Assembly (NCBI RefSeq): GCF_013155545.1
Contig: NZ_JABJVV010000013.1
Span: 106,896 to 170,895 of the forward strand
Source of the DNA: Caenimonas soli
GTDB lineage: Bacteria; Pseudomonadota; Gammaproteobacteria; Burkholderiales; Burkholderiaceae_C
Reading direction: 5' to 3'
DNA: 64,000 bases
This document shows, piece by piece, positions 15,939 through 26,471 of the stretch. Each line of letters opens with the position of its first letter. The stretch's first letter is position 1. The position numbers were made by a program, and so were the translations under genes. Below the pieces are notes generated by a model. The model saw only the letters and a program-made list of their open reading frames with translations. It did not search any database and was not told the origin of the DNA.

Positions 15939-17522
15939 ATGAAACGCACTTGCTGGCGCCATTGCGGATCGCGCATGGCAGCCTTCCTGTCGGCCCTGGT
16001 TCTGAGCGCCTGTGGCTCATTGCCGCCCAAGCCTCCCCACTCGGGCGGCCGTGCCCCTCTTTCGGCTGGAGATACCCGACTGGGCAGCATCGCGCGGGAC
16101 TCGCTGTCGCCGGCGCAATCGTCGGGATTCAGGCTGCTGCCACAGGCCGACCATGCGCTTGAGGCGCGTATGCAGCTCATTGCTCGCGCCGAGCGTACGC
16201 TGGATGTGCAGTACTACTTGATCGCCGGCGATGCAACGGGAAGAGCCTTCCTCACGGCGCTGTCGCATGCCGCCGCGCGGGGCGTTCAGGTTCGCCTGCT
16301 GATTGACGATCTGCACACCGCGCAGATAGACCCCATCCTGCGCGCTCTAGCACCACAAGGGAATGTCGAGGTTCGGCTTTTCAACCCCTTCTGCTGCGCG
16401 CGGTCCGGACTGGTGAGTAGGTTTTTATCCTCGCCGGGCGAAGTGCGCAGGCTGAACCACCGTATGCACAACAAGCTGATGGTCGCGGATCAAGCCATTG
16501 CCGTTGCGGGGGGGCGCAACATTGCCGACGAGTATTTCGCTAGCAGCCCGGAACAGGAGTTCGTTGACATGGATGCACTGATGGTGGGGGCGATCGTGGA
16601 TCAGTTGACCTCCATCTTTGCCCGCTATTGGGACAGTGGTCCTGTTTGGCCGGCGCTGGCCGTTCTGGGCCAGGCCGGCACAGGTGTTCTTGAGCCTGAG
16701 CCATCCACAATTCCAACTCTTGGGTCTATCGGATCGGAGGAGGTGACCGAGGATGTGTTGGGCCAGGCGTCGCCGTCGGCCGAGTTCGCGCAAGGCCGGC
16801 TGACTCTTGTGGCGGGCTCGGCATACGCCTTCGCCGATTCGCCCTCCAAGGTGCTGCTGCACGACGAGGACTACCTTCTGGCATCAAGCGCGATCAGTCG
16901 CGTCAGTGAAGCAATGGCAGGAGCCCAACGTGAACTCACCGTGGCAACGCCATACCTGATACCGCGCGAGCGAGGCATGGCGCTGATTCGTCAACTTGCT
17001 GACAATGGGGTGAGAGTCAATGTGCTCACCAACTCGATGGCGGCCAATGATTCGATCTTCGCGCACGCTGCCTATGCCCGGTATCGGCGGGGGATGCTAA
17101 GGGCAGGCGTGCAGCTCTACGAACTCAGTCCCGCTCGGGCGGGAGCCGCCAAGCGAGTCCGCAGTGGCATGCGGGCGGTCCGGTCGCTGGGACGACTTCA
17201 CACCAAGGCCGTTGTGATCGACCGCACGTCGGTCTACATCGGCTCGGTGAATATGGATCCGCGCTCGGCTGACAAGAACACCGAGCTGGGCATGTGGATC
17301 GAAAGCCCCGAGCTCGCGCAGCAGATGTTGGAAGTGCTGGAGGCCACTCGCCGTTTGGGTGCGTACCGCGTTCAGCTGGCACCCGACACGGAAGCGCTTC
17401 GATGGATCGCTTGGGATGAGCACGGGGCCGAATCCGCACTTTTCGCGGAACCTGAGTCGACGCCGTTGATGCGCCTGCAGAACCTGCTCGTCGCACCCCT
17501 GGTTCCCGAGAGCCTGTTGTGA
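15939..17522 (+). CDS. Phospholipase D-family lipoprotein (cardiolipin synthase-like)
   Basis: A 527-residue protein with a lipoprotein signal peptide ending in LVLSAC (Cys25), so it is probably membrane-anchored in the envelope. Two HKD motifs are complete: HNKLMVAD (His177) and HTKAVVID (His421), each followed by the expected GGRN or GSVNMD. The two form one phosphatidyl-transfer active site. The length and layout match the ClsC/YmdC-like PLD family, which makes or remodels cardiolipin. Two in-frame upstream codons are rejected because AGGAG lies just before the ATG at 15939. Confidence 0.9.
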   Translation: MKRTCWRHCGSRMAAFLSALVLSACGSLPPKPPHSGGRAPLSAGDTRLGSIARDSLSPAQSSGFRLLPQADHALEARMQLIARAERTLDVQYYLIAGDATGRAFLTALSHAAARGVQVRLLIDDLHTAQIDPILRALAPQGNVEVRLFNPFCCARSGLVSRFLSSPGEVRRLNHRMHNKLMVADQAIAVAGGRNIADEYFASSPEQEFVDMDALMVGAIVDQLTSIFARYWDSGPVWPALAVLGQAGTGVLEPEPSTIPTLGSIGSEEVTEDVLGQASPSAEFAQGRLTLVAGSAYAFADSPSKVLLHDEDYLLASSAISRVSEAMAGAQRELTVATPYLIPRERGMALIRQLADNGVRVNVLTNSMAANDSIFAHAAYARYRRGMLRAGVQLYELSPARAGAAKRVRSGMRAVRSLGRLHTKAVVIDRTSVYIGSVNMDPRSADKNTELGMWIESPELAQQMLEVLEATRRLGAYRVQLAPDTEALRWIAWDEHGAESALFAEPESTPLMRLQNLLVAPLVPESLL

Positions 17523-17667
17523 CTCGAATGACCCGCTCTCTCCCATTCGGAGGAGGTCGCGCAGGCCCATGCGGCGGTTTTGCGCGAACCGGGGCTAGAC
17601 CAAGATGGCTACGGCTCGCCGGAGTTCCGTCGGGCCACGGTCCATCAACATCGCAGGAAATTCCACT

Positions 17668-18021
17668 ATGAAACTGAGTACCCTTTCCCTTTCATTCGCC
17701 CTGGCGCAGCTGTTTGCAGTGAGCGCGTTCGCACAGCAGCCGCCGACCGCGGAATCCTATCCGCCTGGTTCTGCGGCGCCTGCGGTCCAGCCGAAGGCAA
17801 CCAGCGTCGAAAAGGCGGAGGGCAAGGTTCTGCGCAAGCGCGCCGGCTCGGATGCGGCCAAGAAGTCGATGCCCGGCGAGGGCACGCCCATTCCCGAAGC
17901 CGCGGCAAGGGTGCCAAAGACCGAGCGGCAGGCCGCTCGATCCGCCCGAAAGGCAGAAAGCGCCCGGGCCAACAAGGCAGGCGAAATTACCTCACGCGGG
18001 GAAATCGGCCTCGCGAAGTGA
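17668..18021 (+). CDS. Small secreted hypothetical protein
   Basis: 117 residues. The first 23 form a signal peptide ending in VSAFAQ, followed by a Pro/Ala-rich stretch (QPPTAESYPPGSAAPAV) and a basic, Lys/Arg/Ala-rich tail likely to be helical and disordered in part. No family is recognised. AGGAAA lies eight bases before the ATG. Short periplasmic proteins like this are common in Burkholderiales. No function is proposed. Confidence 0.7.
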   Translation: MKLSTLSLSFALAQLFAVSAFAQQPPTAESYPPGSAAPAVQPKATSVEKAEGKVLRKRAGSDAAKKSMPGEGTPIPEAAARVPKTERQAARSARKAESARANKAGEITSRGEIGLAK

Positions 18022-18088
18022 ACCCTACCGCTTGACCTACGAGGCTGCAATGCCCGGATTGTTCGCTGACTGAGTCTCTTTGCTCAGC

Positions 18089-18395
18089 GATGCCGGCAAT
18101 ATCCCGGCAGCCCGTTCGATGGCGCAAGCATTGACGGGGCAACGGATCACGCTCGACGCCGTGTTCATCAATGCCGGTGTTGCCAGGTTCGCGCCCATGG
18201 GGGATGCCGACGAGGCACTGTGGGACGGACTTCGAGGTGAACGCAAGGGCCTAGTTCACCGTCGAAGCGCTGGCGCCATCGTCCTCAACGGCTCGATCAA
18301 CGCACGCATCGGGAATGCCGTCATCGAGCGTGTACGCCGCCAGCAAGGCAGGAGTGCCTGCGTGGGCGCGCACGCCCACGCAGGCGGGCTGCCCT
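18089..18395 (+). pseudogene. Decayed SDR gene fragment
   Basis: Recognisable SDR pieces are out of frame with one another. DAVFINAGVARFAPMGD and IVLNGSINARIG share one frame. The intervening FEVNAR-FTV piece is in another frame and contains a TAG. The active-site piece VYAASKAG needs a third shift. No dinucleotide-binding N-terminus is present. This is a remnant of an SDR (glucose/ribitol-type, with NAG and YxxxK motifs) with at least two frameshifts and both ends missing. Confidence 0.75.
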
Positions 18396-18399
18396 GACA

Positions 18400-19365
18400 C
18401 TAGCTTCTGACAAACGCGAGAAGGTCCGCGTTAAGCATCTCTTTGTGCGTCTCGTTCAAGCCATGCGGCGCCCCCGCATACACGATCAGCTTGCTGCCTC
18501 GAGCCAGGTTTGCCGCGGCGCGTGCCGAGGTATCGATGGGAACGATCTGATCGTCATCCCCGTGGATGATGAGCGTGGGGATATCGACCTTCTTGAGATC
18601 GGCTGTGAAGTCCGTCTCGGAAAACGCCTTGATGCAATCGTAGGTGTTCTTGTGGCCGGCTTGCATGCCGCGCGCCCAGAAGGCATCCACGGCACCCTGC
18701 GACGCTTTGGCGCCCGGTCGGTTGTATCCGAAAAATGGACCGCTCGCGATGTCCCGGTACAACTGTGAGCGGTCCGCGATAGAGGCACTGCGCAGGCCGT
18801 TGAAGTGTTCGATCGGAATGCCACCCGGGTTTGCCGCTGTCTTCAGCATCAGGGGCGGTACCGCCGCCACCAGCACCAGCTTGGCCAGCCGTTTGGTGCC
18901 ATGACGGCCGACATAGCGGGTCACCTCGCCGCCACCCATCGAAAAACCCACCAGGACTACATTCTTGAGCTCGAGCTTCGCCATGAGCGTCTCGAGATCA
19001 TCCGCAAACGTGTCCATGTCGTTGCCGCCCCACGTCTGGGTAGACCGGCCGTGCCCACGACGATCATGGGCGATGCAGCGGTAGCCGCGCGATGCCAGGT
19101 GCAACATCTGGTCTTCCCAGCTGTCGGCGTTGAGCGGCCAGCCGTGACTGAACACGACAGGCTGGCCGGCGCCCCAATCCTTGTAGTAAATCTCGGTGCC
19201 GTCCTTGGTGATGACAGTGCTCATGGCTTGGTTTCCTTGTGTGGGTTTGTTTCTGGCCGCGAAGGCCATGGTGGGGAGGGCGGCGCCGGCACTGATGCCT
19301 GCGGCGCCGATCAGGACCGTGCGCCGCAAGGCGCTGAAATGGGGATCTTCGTTGTGCTTGGGCAT
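18400..19365 (-). CDS. Alpha/beta hydrolase, non-haem chloroperoxidase-like, with Tat-type signal
   Basis: A 321-residue protein. The catalytic triad is visible as Ser142 in GFSMGGGE, Asp near 271 in HGDDDQIVP and His301 in APHGLNE, with the oxyanion segment [14 protein letters not shown]. The body matches cofactor-free chloroperoxidases/esterases, which usually begin at a sequence like [18 protein letters not shown]. Here that is residue 48, preceded by a leader with a twin arginine ([11 protein letters not shown]) and a hydrophobic stretch ending in MAFAA. This suggests Tat export. It could oxidise halides via a peracid or act as an esterase. Confidence 0.9.
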   Translation of the reverse strand: MPKHNEDPHFSALRRTVLIGAAGISAGAALPTMAFAARNKPTQGNQAMSTVITKDGTEIYYKDWGAGQPVVFSHGWPLNADSWEDQMLHLASRGYRCIAHDRRGHGRSTQTWGGNDMDTFADDLETLMAKLELKNVVLVGFSMGGGEVTRYVGRHGTKRLAKLVLVAAVPPLMLKTAANPGGIPIEHFNGLRSASIADRSQLYRDIASGPFFGYNRPGAKASQGAVDAFWARGMQAGHKNTYDCIKAFSETDFTADLKKVDIPTLIIHGDDDQIVPIDTSARAAANLARGSKLIVYAGAPHGLNETHKEMLNADLLAFVRS

Positions 19366-19615
19366 GGCCCTCGCTCCTTTCGATTGACTAATGGAATGGC
19401 CGCGCGCTCCTGAGCGCCCGGCGAACCAAGACTAGAGAGGCGCCGCGCTTTTCAAAACACCACGAAGGCGCAGGAGAGCCTCCTCCTGTCGGGGGGGGCG
19501 ACGCCGGCGCGTCACTTCAATTCACGCTGATTCACTACCAATTAACGCGGTGGTCGACCACTATCTGCGTGCGCGGGATCCCCGTATCGCCTCAACTCAA
19601 GGTCATCGACACATC

Positions 19616-20359
19616 ATGTTTTTCAGCGAATCGATCAAAGTACTTGTCCTTCACCGGGACGCCCTGATCTCAGCGGGGGTGGCCAGTGCGCTTGGCAAGC
19701 ATCCGGACCTGGTCGTCCGGGAGCCCGACGCCCTGCAGGCGGTCGATGCGCCTGCCAGGGCATTGCAGCACGAGCGGATGGATGTGATCGTTGCCGACTA
19801 CGACACGGCGCTCGAGATCATGTCCAAGGAGCGGCTCGAGCCCGCGCCCCGAGGTGCAACGCCGCCGAACGTGCTGATCGTCACGCGGTGCGAAACGCAG
19901 TGGCAGATACGTCATGCGCTCGAGCAGGGAGTCCGCGGTTACCTGCTTCTGGGCTGCAGCCGGCACGAACTTGCCGAAGCTGTGCGTGGTTTGCACAGGG
20001 GCGAGCGTTACCTTGGCGCCGTCGTGGCTCAACGGATCGCCGAAAGCCTGGCCTGTGAGATGCCGACGGGGCGGGAGCTTGACGTACTTCGGCTGCTGGC
20101 CCGCGGGCATGGGAACAAAGCCATCGCCCTCAAGCTGAATATCGCGGTGGGAACCGTCAAGTCCCACGTAAAAGCCATCTTGCAGAAGCTCGACGCGGCC
20201 ACCCGAACCGAGGCTGCGGCCGTGGCGGACCGCCGCGGATTGCTCACGGTGCAGCTCGGCAGCCACGACCAGCCGGCGCACGCCCGCAGTGACTGCCAAC
20301 CGCGCGTTCTGCATCAGTCCACGCGCATCCGCGGCCCCCACTTTTCCGCCGCTTCATGA
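19616..20359 (+). CDS. LuxR-family (NarL-type) response regulator
   Basis: About 247 residues. The N-terminal receiver-like domain ([22 protein letters not shown] with a candidate phospho-Asp) lacks the usual conserved Lys in its fifth strand (VTRCETQ instead), so it may be a pseudo-receiver. The C-terminal LuxR helix-turn-helix is complete ([36 protein letters not shown]). Its last bases overlap the catalase start as ATGA, so regulator and catalase are translationally coupled. The start is the ATG at 19616, in front of the first receiver strand. A longer frame from 19550 is possible. Confidence 0.85.
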   Translation: MFFSESIKVLVLHRDALISAGVASALGKHPDLVVREPDALQAVDAPARALQHERMDVIVADYDTALEIMSKERLEPAPRGATPPNVLIVTRCETQWQIRHALEQGVRGYLLLGCSRHELAEAVRGLHRGERYLGAVVAQRIAESLACEMPTGRELDVLRLLARGHGNKAIALKLNIAVGTVKSHVKAILQKLDAATRTEAAAVADRRGLLTVQLGSHDQPAHARSDCQPRVLHQSTRIRGPHFSAAS

Positions 20360-21795
20360 AACAGCTCACACACGCCGCAGGCGCGCCGGTCGCCGACAAC
20401 CACAACATTCAAACGGCAGGACCTCGAGGCCCCGCGCTGCTGCAGGACGTCTGGCTCATGGAGAAAATGGCGCACTTCAATCGTGAGGTGATCCCGGAAC
20501 GGCGCATGCATGCGAAGGGGTCAGGCGCCTTCGGCAGTTTCACGGTAACTCACGACATTTCGCAATGGACCAAGGCGTCCCTGTTTGGCGCGGTGGGCCT
20601 GGCCACTCCTGTTTTTGCCCGGTTCTCGACGGTTGCGGGTGAGCGCGGCGCGGCCGATGCGGAGCGCGACATCCGCGGCTTCGCGCTCAAGTTCTATACC
20701 GCACAAGGCAACTGGGACCTTGTCGGAAATAACACGCCCGTATTCTTCATGCGTGATCCATTGCGGTTTCCGGACCTGAACCACGCGATCAAGCGCGACC
20801 CGCGCACCGGCATGCGCAACGCTCACAGCAATTGGGAGTTCTGGACCTTGCTGCCGGAGGCGCTTCACCAGGTGACGATCGTCATGAGTGATCGCGGGCT
20901 GCCGAGAACATACCGGAACATGCACGGCTTCGGAAGCCACACGTACAGCTTCATCAATGCGCAGAACGAGCGCAGTTGGGTCAAGTTCACCTTCAAGTCC
21001 ATGCAGGGCATAGAGAACTGGACCGACGCGGAGGCTCGCAGTCTGGTCGGGGAGGACCGTGAAAGCTCGCAGCGAGATCTCTTTCAGAGCATCGAGCGTG
21101 GCGACTTTCCGCGTTGGAAGCTCTTCGTTCAGATCATGAGCGAGCGGCAAGCCGCGGCGCATCCGACCAACCCCTTTGACCTGACAAAGGTATGGCCCCA
21201 TCGCGACTTTCCCTTGATTGAAGTGGGCCTGTTGGAGCTCAACCGCAATCCCCAGAACTGCTTTGCGGAGGTCGAGCAAGCAGCTTTCTCGCCTGCCAAT
21301 GTGGTCCCTGGAATTGGTTTCTCGCCGGACAAGATGCTGCAGGCGCGTTTGTTCGCATACGCAGACGCGCAGCGCTATCGGCTCGGCGCCAACTTCAATC
21401 ACATACCGGTCAATGCGCCCAAGTGCCCGTTCAACAGCTACCACCGCGACGGCGCAATGCGCACCGACGGCAACCTCGGCGCCCGAATCGGCTATGTGCC
21501 GAACAGCGCCGGGGAATGGACGGATCAGCCCGACCTGCACGAGGACCGATCCGCGCTGCAAGGAGCCGCAGGGCATTGGGATCACCGGGTCGATGAAGAC
21601 TACTACTCCCAGCCGGGCGCACTGTTTCGGCTGATGTCCGCCCAAGAGCGGCAGCGCCTGTTCGACAACACGGCTCGCGCAATGCGGGGCGCCGGGCAGG
21701 ACGTCCTGGACCGCCACATCGCCAATTGCGGCAGGGCGGATCCGGCCTATGGCAAGGGTGTCGCCGAGGCGCTGCTTCGGCTTGCTCGCTCCTAG
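20356..21795 (+). CDS. Haem catalase (small-subunit, clade 3 type)
   Basis: A 479-residue monofunctional catalase. It has the distal His52 in [13 protein letters not shown], the distal Asn125 in [11 protein letters not shown], the proximal haem Tyr335 in [14 protein letters not shown] and the [14 protein letters not shown] segment. It decomposes hydrogen peroxide. It has no signal peptide, so it is cytoplasmic. The gene starts inside the stop codon of the LuxR gene. Its own stop overlaps, on the other strand, the stop codon of the large ATPase regulator. Confidence 0.93.
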   Translation: MKQLTHAAGAPVADNHNIQTAGPRGPALLQDVWLMEKMAHFNREVIPERRMHAKGSGAFGSFTVTHDISQWTKASLFGAVGLATPVFARFSTVAGERGAADAERDIRGFALKFYTAQGNWDLVGNNTPVFFMRDPLRFPDLNHAIKRDPRTGMRNAHSNWEFWTLLPEALHQVTIVMSDRGLPRTYRNMHGFGSHTYSFINAQNERSWVKFTFKSMQGIENWTDAEARSLVGEDRESSQRDLFQSIERGDFPRWKLFVQIMSERQAAAHPTNPFDLTKVWPHRDFPLIEVGLLELNRNPQNCFAEVEQAAFSPANVVPGIGFSPDKMLQARLFAYADAQRYRLGANFNHIPVNAPKCPFNSYHRDGAMRTDGNLGARIGYVPNSAGEWTDQPDLHEDRSALQGAAGHWDHRVDEDYYSQPGALFRLMSAQERQRLFDNTARAMRGAGQDVLDRHIANCGRADPAYGKGVAEALLRLARS

Positions 21796-24602
21796 CCGCT
21801 CAGCTCTTCGAGGAGGCGCCTTGCCCTGCACAAGTCCGCCGTCTCCAGGCCCTCGGTAAATCGCTCCAATGTCGATGAGACCAGCTGGCGAGCCTCGCCC
21901 CGGCGCTGTCCACTCCAAAGACACCCCAGGCTGGTCGCGGTTCGCAGCTCCCACGCGAGTGCGCCCTGCCGGCGGGCCAGGGCCAAAGACTCCATCAAGA
22001 CGGTCTCGGCCAGCGAGCTGGATTGACCGGTGTTCTGCTCCAGCGCCGCCTCGGCTTGCCGGCGCAGGATCTCGGGAGCCGACCAGCCCACCGTCCCTCG
22101 CGCCGCGCGCAGCAAGACGTCTTGCGGTGCCAGTCCGTCGGCCAACGTTGCCAGGCAGTCGAGCTCCATGACATTGCCGGTCTGGAAGAACGGGCGGGCG
22201 TGCCGCACTGTGCCGGATTCCCTGGATTCGCGAATGGCAAGCACGGCGTCGTAGCTTCGTCCCCAGGATTGCCAGTAGGCGGACGGGTGCCGATCGGAGT
22301 GTTCCATCAGCTTGTTCACCAGGGCGCGCGCGGCGCCGGTGTCGCCCCGCCAGAGGGCGATCGGGCAAGCCGCGAGCGCCAGGGCCTGCGTCAAGGCAAA
22401 CGGGTGATCCGCTGCCATTCTCACGGACTCCGCGGCGACCTCGACCGCGCGATCCGCCCGTCCCTGTATCCACAGGACGCGTGCGAGCACGATGCGCATC
22501 GCCACGCTGTAAGGAACCGGGCTGGTGTACTCCAGCGGCATCCGCAGGGGCCGGTCGAGCACGCGTTCGGCCAGAACGCTCGCCGCCGCATGGTTGCCCA
22601 TGAAATGGTGCGACTGCGCAAGCAATCGATCGGACAGCAGCATCGCCCGGGAATCGGCCGATGCTTGCGCAAGCCTGCTCACTTCCACGGCGTTGTCCAG
22701 GGCTGGTGGATACTCGCCGTCCCGAAAGTCCTTGCCCCACAGGCCGTACAGCGCGGCGATCCGGTACCTCGGCTCTTTCAGGCGATCCGCCAATTCAAGC
22801 ATGCGCGCAATCACCTCAGACTGCGCACGCGCCTGTTGCCGCGGCTGGCCACTGGGAAATATCAGCGCTGCGTTCAGCCGCATCTCGATCACGGGCTGGG
22901 CAGGCGACAGCGTCTGAACGGCGTTGAGGGCTTGCTGGATGCGGGCGTGATGCTGGTCCAGCAGGCCGAGCTCGTAAACCGGCAACAGGGCGGCCGCCGT
23001 GACTGCGACGCCGAGGGCAGGATCTCCCGCGCTTGAGAAACACCAGTCCAGGCAGGCCCAGACGTCGTCCATCCACCGCCCGCAGTTTGCCAACCACTGT
23101 TCACGCGTCGTCGCATCCCGGTCCGCCTCGGCTTGTGCCAGCAGATTCCACATGCAGTTGGCATGCCGCCTGGCGATGATTGCGCCATCCCCGGCCTCAA
23201 GCAGTTTTTCAAGCGCGTAGGCGCGAGTCGTATTCAGCAGCCGATATCGCACGAAACTATCGCGTGAATCGGCGGAGACCAGTGACTTGACGGTAAGGTC
23301 CATCACGCAAGCAATTGCGTCCGCCGGGGCGGCATCGTCGTCCGATGCGACGGCGCTGGCCGCTTCCAGAGTGAACCCCGCCTTGAATACCGCCAGCCTG
23401 CACAGCGTAGACCGCTCGGCGGCCGACAACAATTGGTAACTCCAATCCAGCATCGCCTTGAGCGCCTGATGCCGCGGCGACGCCGTGCGGCAGCCGCGTG
23501 CCAGCAGCCGCAAACGATCGGTCAAGCCATCGGCCAGTTCGCGCACACCCAGGCTGTCCACCCGGCCCGCCGCCAGTTCGATCGCCAGCGGCATTCCGTC
23601 CAGTTGCCGGCAGACACTGCAAACAACTGGCGCATCCGCGTCAGACAGGGTGAAGCCTTCCGAGACCTGCATTGCCCGCTCCACGAAGAGTTGGACCGCC
23701 GGGTAGGTGAGAGCCTGCGTCGAGGTCAACTGCGCGGCGTCGGGCGGCATGTCCAGCGACGCAAGCCGATAGACCCACTCGCCCTGGGCATTCAAACGCT
23801 GGCGGCTGGTCGTCAATATGGAAACGGAGTCACAGGCTTTCAGCAGGCCTTCGGCGAGAGCCGCCGCCGCGTCCAGGACGTGCTCGCATGTGTCCAGCAC
23901 GATCAGCATGTTCTTGCCGCTCACGAACGCGCTCAAGTCGGCCATTGGGTGGTCCACCGATACGGACATCTGGAGCGAGGATGCAACGGCGCCGGGGACC
24001 CGCGCAGGGTCGGTGATGGGCGCGAGTTCGACCAGCCACACCCCATCCACGAATGAGCCGAGCAGTTTCTCCGCCACCGCGAGGGCCACAGTCGTCTTTC
24101 CCATTCCGCCCGGACCCGAGATGGTCACCAAGCGCTGTTTCGCCACCAATGCGCTCAGCGCATCGATCGCGTCCGAGCGGCCGATGACGCGAGTCAAGCG
24201 GAACGGAAGGTTGTGAAAAGCTCCAGGAGAGCGTGGGGCCCGCGGGGTGGCCCTCGCGGCGGATGGCTGTGCCACCGCCGCAACAAAGCAGTAGCCGCGC
24301 CCGGGATCGTTCACGATGAAGCGGGCTCCGTCACGGCCGTCGCCAAGCGCCTTGCGCAACGCGCAGACGTGCGCCCGCAGACTGGTTTCCTCGACCACTG
24401 TGCTGGGCCATATCCGGGCCTCCAGTTCATCACGCGTGATCACTTCGCCCGCTCGCTCCACCAGTGCTGCCAGGAGTTCAAACGCGCGGCTGCCCAGTCG
24501 CACGGGTTTGTCGCCCTCGAGCAATCGCTTCTGTCGCCTGAACAGCCGAAAGCGGCCGAAGGTCAAGGCCTGTTCCGAAAGATCGTCTGAGAGACGTGAC
24601 AT
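21792..24602 (-). CDS. Winged-helix transcriptional regulator with NB-ARC/AAA-type ATPase and TPR-like region
   Basis: About 936 residues. Residues 12-107 form an OmpR-type winged helix ([51 protein letters not shown]). A P-loop ATPase follows, with Walker A GPGGMGKT at 163-170 and Walker B LIVLD at 233-237. The C-terminal half is a long alpha-helical repeat region. This is the architecture of large signal-integrating activators. The ATG at 24602 with upstream AAGGG is taken. A frame from 24641 would add 13 residues. It converges with the catalase gene, and their stop codons overlap. Confidence 0.88.
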   Translation of the reverse strand: MSRLSDDLSEQALTFGRFRLFRRQKRLLEGDKPVRLGSRAFELLAALVERAGEVITRDELEARIWPSTVVEETSLRAHVCALRKALGDGRDGARFIVNDPGRGYCFVAAVAQPSAARATPRAPRSPGAFHNLPFRLTRVIGRSDAIDALSALVAKQRLVTISGPGGMGKTTVALAVAEKLLGSFVDGVWLVELAPITDPARVPGAVASSLQMSVSVDHPMADLSAFVSGKNMLIVLDTCEHVLDAAAALAEGLLKACDSVSILTTSRQRLNAQGEWVYRLASLDMPPDAAQLTSTQALTYPAVQLFVERAMQVSEGFTLSDADAPVVCSVCRQLDGMPLAIELAAGRVDSLGVRELADGLTDRLRLLARGCRTASPRHQALKAMLDWSYQLLSAAERSTLCRLAVFKAGFTLEAASAVASDDDAAPADAIACVMDLTVKSLVSADSRDSFVRYRLLNTTRAYALEKLLEAGDGAIIARRHANCMWNLLAQAEADRDATTREQWLANCGRWMDDVWACLDWCFSSAGDPALGVAVTAAALLPVYELGLLDQHHARIQQALNAVQTLSPAQPVIEMRLNAALIFPSGQPRQQARAQSEVIARMLELADRLKEPRYRIAALYGLWGKDFRDGEYPPALDNAVEVSRLAQASADSRAMLLSDRLLAQSHHFMGNHAAASVLAERVLDRPLRMPLEYTSPVPYSVAMRIVLARVLWIQGRADRAVEVAAESVRMAADHPFALTQALALAACPIALWRGDTGAARALVNKLMEHSDRHPSAYWQSWGRSYDAVLAIRESRESGTVRHARPFFQTGNVMELDCLATLADGLAPQDVLLRAARGTVGWSAPEILRRQAEAALEQNTGQSSSLAETVLMESLALARRQGALAWELRTATSLGCLWSGQRRGEARQLVSSTLERFTEGLETADLCRARRLLEELSG

Positions 24603-24771
24603 GCGCGTTAACCCTTCGTGATTGCTGCCGCCCGCGAGCATGCAGCAGTTTTAGCGCCTGACCATGGCATTCCAATTCGTTAAGTCAGTCATAAGCCTCG
24701 TTGGATTGGCGGTAGCGGCATGTCTCCATAGACTGCATGAAGGCGCGGTTTCTGCGTTGAAGGAGACGGGT

Positions 24772-25749
24772 GTGTTTAGAAGGCAATTTCATCGATCTGT
24801 GTTGGCGGCCGCTGTCGCCTTGTCCGCGTTGTCCGCCATGGCGCAGACGTATCCGAATCGGCCCATCAAGCTGTACCTGGGGCAGGCGGCCGGCGGCGCC
24901 GTGGATACCGTGGCCCGTGCATTGGCGGAGCGGCTGTCATCCCCGCTAGGCCAACCGGTGATTGTCGAGCCGCGCCCCGGGGCCGGTGGCATGCTCGCGG
25001 CTGAAGCAGTGGCGCGCGCTGCCCCGGACGGCTACACGATCGGTCTGCTCGATGCGGGGGCCTTGGCAGTGAACCCGGTGCTGCAGAAGAAGGTAAGTTA
25101 CAACGTAGCGAAGGACTTCGCGCATATTGGGCTGGTCGCGAAAATTCCACTCGTCTTGATCGCCAATCCCCAGCTTGCTGCGTCGAATCTCCCCGAACTC
25201 ACGACCTACCTCCGGCAGAACCCCGGCAAGGTCACCTATGCCTCTTCCGGCATGGGCGGGCCCTTGCACATGGCGATGGAAGCGTACAAACAGCGTGCCG
25301 GCGTGGGTGCGGTTCACATCCCCTACAAGGGTGGCGCTCCGGGCTTGGCCGATGTCGTGGCAGGGCACGTCCCGCTGATGTTTGTCGATACCAACCTGGG
25401 CAGCCAGTACGCCAAGTCTGGCAAGGTCAAGGCGTTGGCAGTCGCGACCCTTGAACGAAATCCTCAGCTTCCGGACGTTCCGACGTTCAACGAATCCGGT
25501 CTCAAGGGCTTTGATTTCGCGCCTTGGGTCGGACTGGTTGCACCCGCGGGGCTGCCCCGCGACGTTGCGGCCAAGCTTGAGCAGGCTCTGCGGCAGGTCT
25601 CGGCCAGTCCTGAGATGGCTGCAAAAGTCCAATCTCTAGGCTTCATTCCTTTGAAATCGGACGGCGCACAGTTCAGTGACTTCGCCGGCAAGGAGGTGGC
25701 CTATTACCGCCACCTGATCCACGAACAGAAAATTCAGGTGGATGAATGA
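24772..25749 (+). CDS. Bug-family periplasmic solute receptor (TTT type)
   Basis: A 325-residue receptor with a GTG start at 24772, chosen because AGGAGA sits just upstream and the protein then begins with a normal signal peptide (MFRRQFHRSVLAAAVALSALSAMAQ). Family signatures are YPNRPIKLYLGQAAGGAVD, LGQPVIVEPRPGAGG, APDGYTIGLLD and HIPYKGGAPGLADVVAGHVPLMFVD. An upstream ATG at 24664 has no ribosome-binding site. It overlaps the class II aldolase gene by ATGA, which links the ligand with that enzyme's substrate. Confidence 0.9.
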   Translation: MFRRQFHRSVLAAAVALSALSAMAQTYPNRPIKLYLGQAAGGAVDTVARALAERLSSPLGQPVIVEPRPGAGGMLAAEAVARAAPDGYTIGLLDAGALAVNPVLQKKVSYNVAKDFAHIGLVAKIPLVLIANPQLAASNLPELTTYLRQNPGKVTYASSGMGGPLHMAMEAYKQRAGVGAVHIPYKGGAPGLADVVAGHVPLMFVDTNLGSQYAKSGKVKALAVATLERNPQLPDVPTFNESGLKGFDFAPWVGLVAPAGLPRDVAAKLEQALRQVSASPEMAAKVQSLGFIPLKSDGAQFSDFAGKEVAYYRHLIHEQKIQVDE

Positions 25750-26471
25750 GCGAGAAGACTCTTGAAATGGCGGCCTTTCATGACGCAGGGAGCAAGGGCG
25801 CGAAGGACTTCTTCCTGGACGCTTGTGCCATCCTGGCCGCACATGGGCACGCATCGGGTCTGGCCGGCCAGGTGACGCTCAGGGACGGGGATAGCACCCG
25901 CATGTTGACGCTGCGTCTGGGGGCTGGACTGGAGGAGGCCAGCGCGGATAGCCTCCTTCTCGTGGACCAGGAGCTGCAAACCCTCGAGGGGAAGGGCCGC
26001 CCCAATCCAGGGACACGCTTTCATTCGTGGATCTACCAACGCCATCCGAAGGTCCGCGCGATCGTGCACACGCATCCGCCGGCGGCGTCCGCCCTGTCGA
26101 TGCTCGGCATTCCGCTGCCGGTGGCGCACATGGACTCCTGCATGTTCTACGAGGACTGCGGATTTCTCGCGCACTGGCCAGGTGTTCCCACGGGGGATGA
26201 AGAAGGAGCGCTGATCTCTGAAGCCCTTGGAGGCCGTCGCTCCGCATTCCTTGCCAATCATGGTTTTGTCTGCACCGGCCAAAGCCTGCAGGAGGCCACC
26301 TACCTGAACGTTTTTGGCGAGCGTGCCGCAAGAATGGCATTGGACGCCCTGTCAGTGGGTGCTATCCATCCCGTCGAGCCGGGGGCGGCGCGGGAAGCGC
26401 ACGATTTCCTGATGCAGCCCTCCATCGTGAACGCCACATTCGACTATTGGGCTCGCCAGGCGCGGGCCTAG
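25746..26471 (+). CDS. Class II aldolase/adducin family protein
   Basis: A protein of 241 residues. The zinc-binding histidines are present as H108 and H110 in VHTHPP and H172 in ANHGF. The usual catalytic Glu of fuculose-phosphate-type aldolases (S-S-E before R-F-H) is replaced, because the sequence reads NPGTRFHSW. The protein may therefore be a decarboxylase or another lyase of this fold, not a classical aldolase. It overlaps the Bug receptor gene by ATGA, and a LysR gene follows 388 bp later. No sugar-phosphate pathway genes are nearby. Confidence 0.85.
   Translation: MSEKTLEMAAFHDAGSKGAKDFFLDACAILAAHGHASGLAGQVTLRDGDSTRMLTLRLGAGLEEASADSLLLVDQELQTLEGKGRPNPGTRFHSWIYQRHPKVRAIVHTHPPAASALSMLGIPLPVAHMDSCMFYEDCGFLAHWPGVPTGDEEGALISEALGGRRSAFLANHGFVCTGQSLQEATYLNVFGERAARMALDALSVGAIHPVEPGAAREAHDFLMQPSIVNATFDYWARQARA

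Noticed and set aside
20521..22740. A 739-codon minus-strand frame across the catalase and regulator genes
   Set aside because: It lies antisense to the catalase and out of frame with the regulator. The amino-acid composition is that of a shadow frame.
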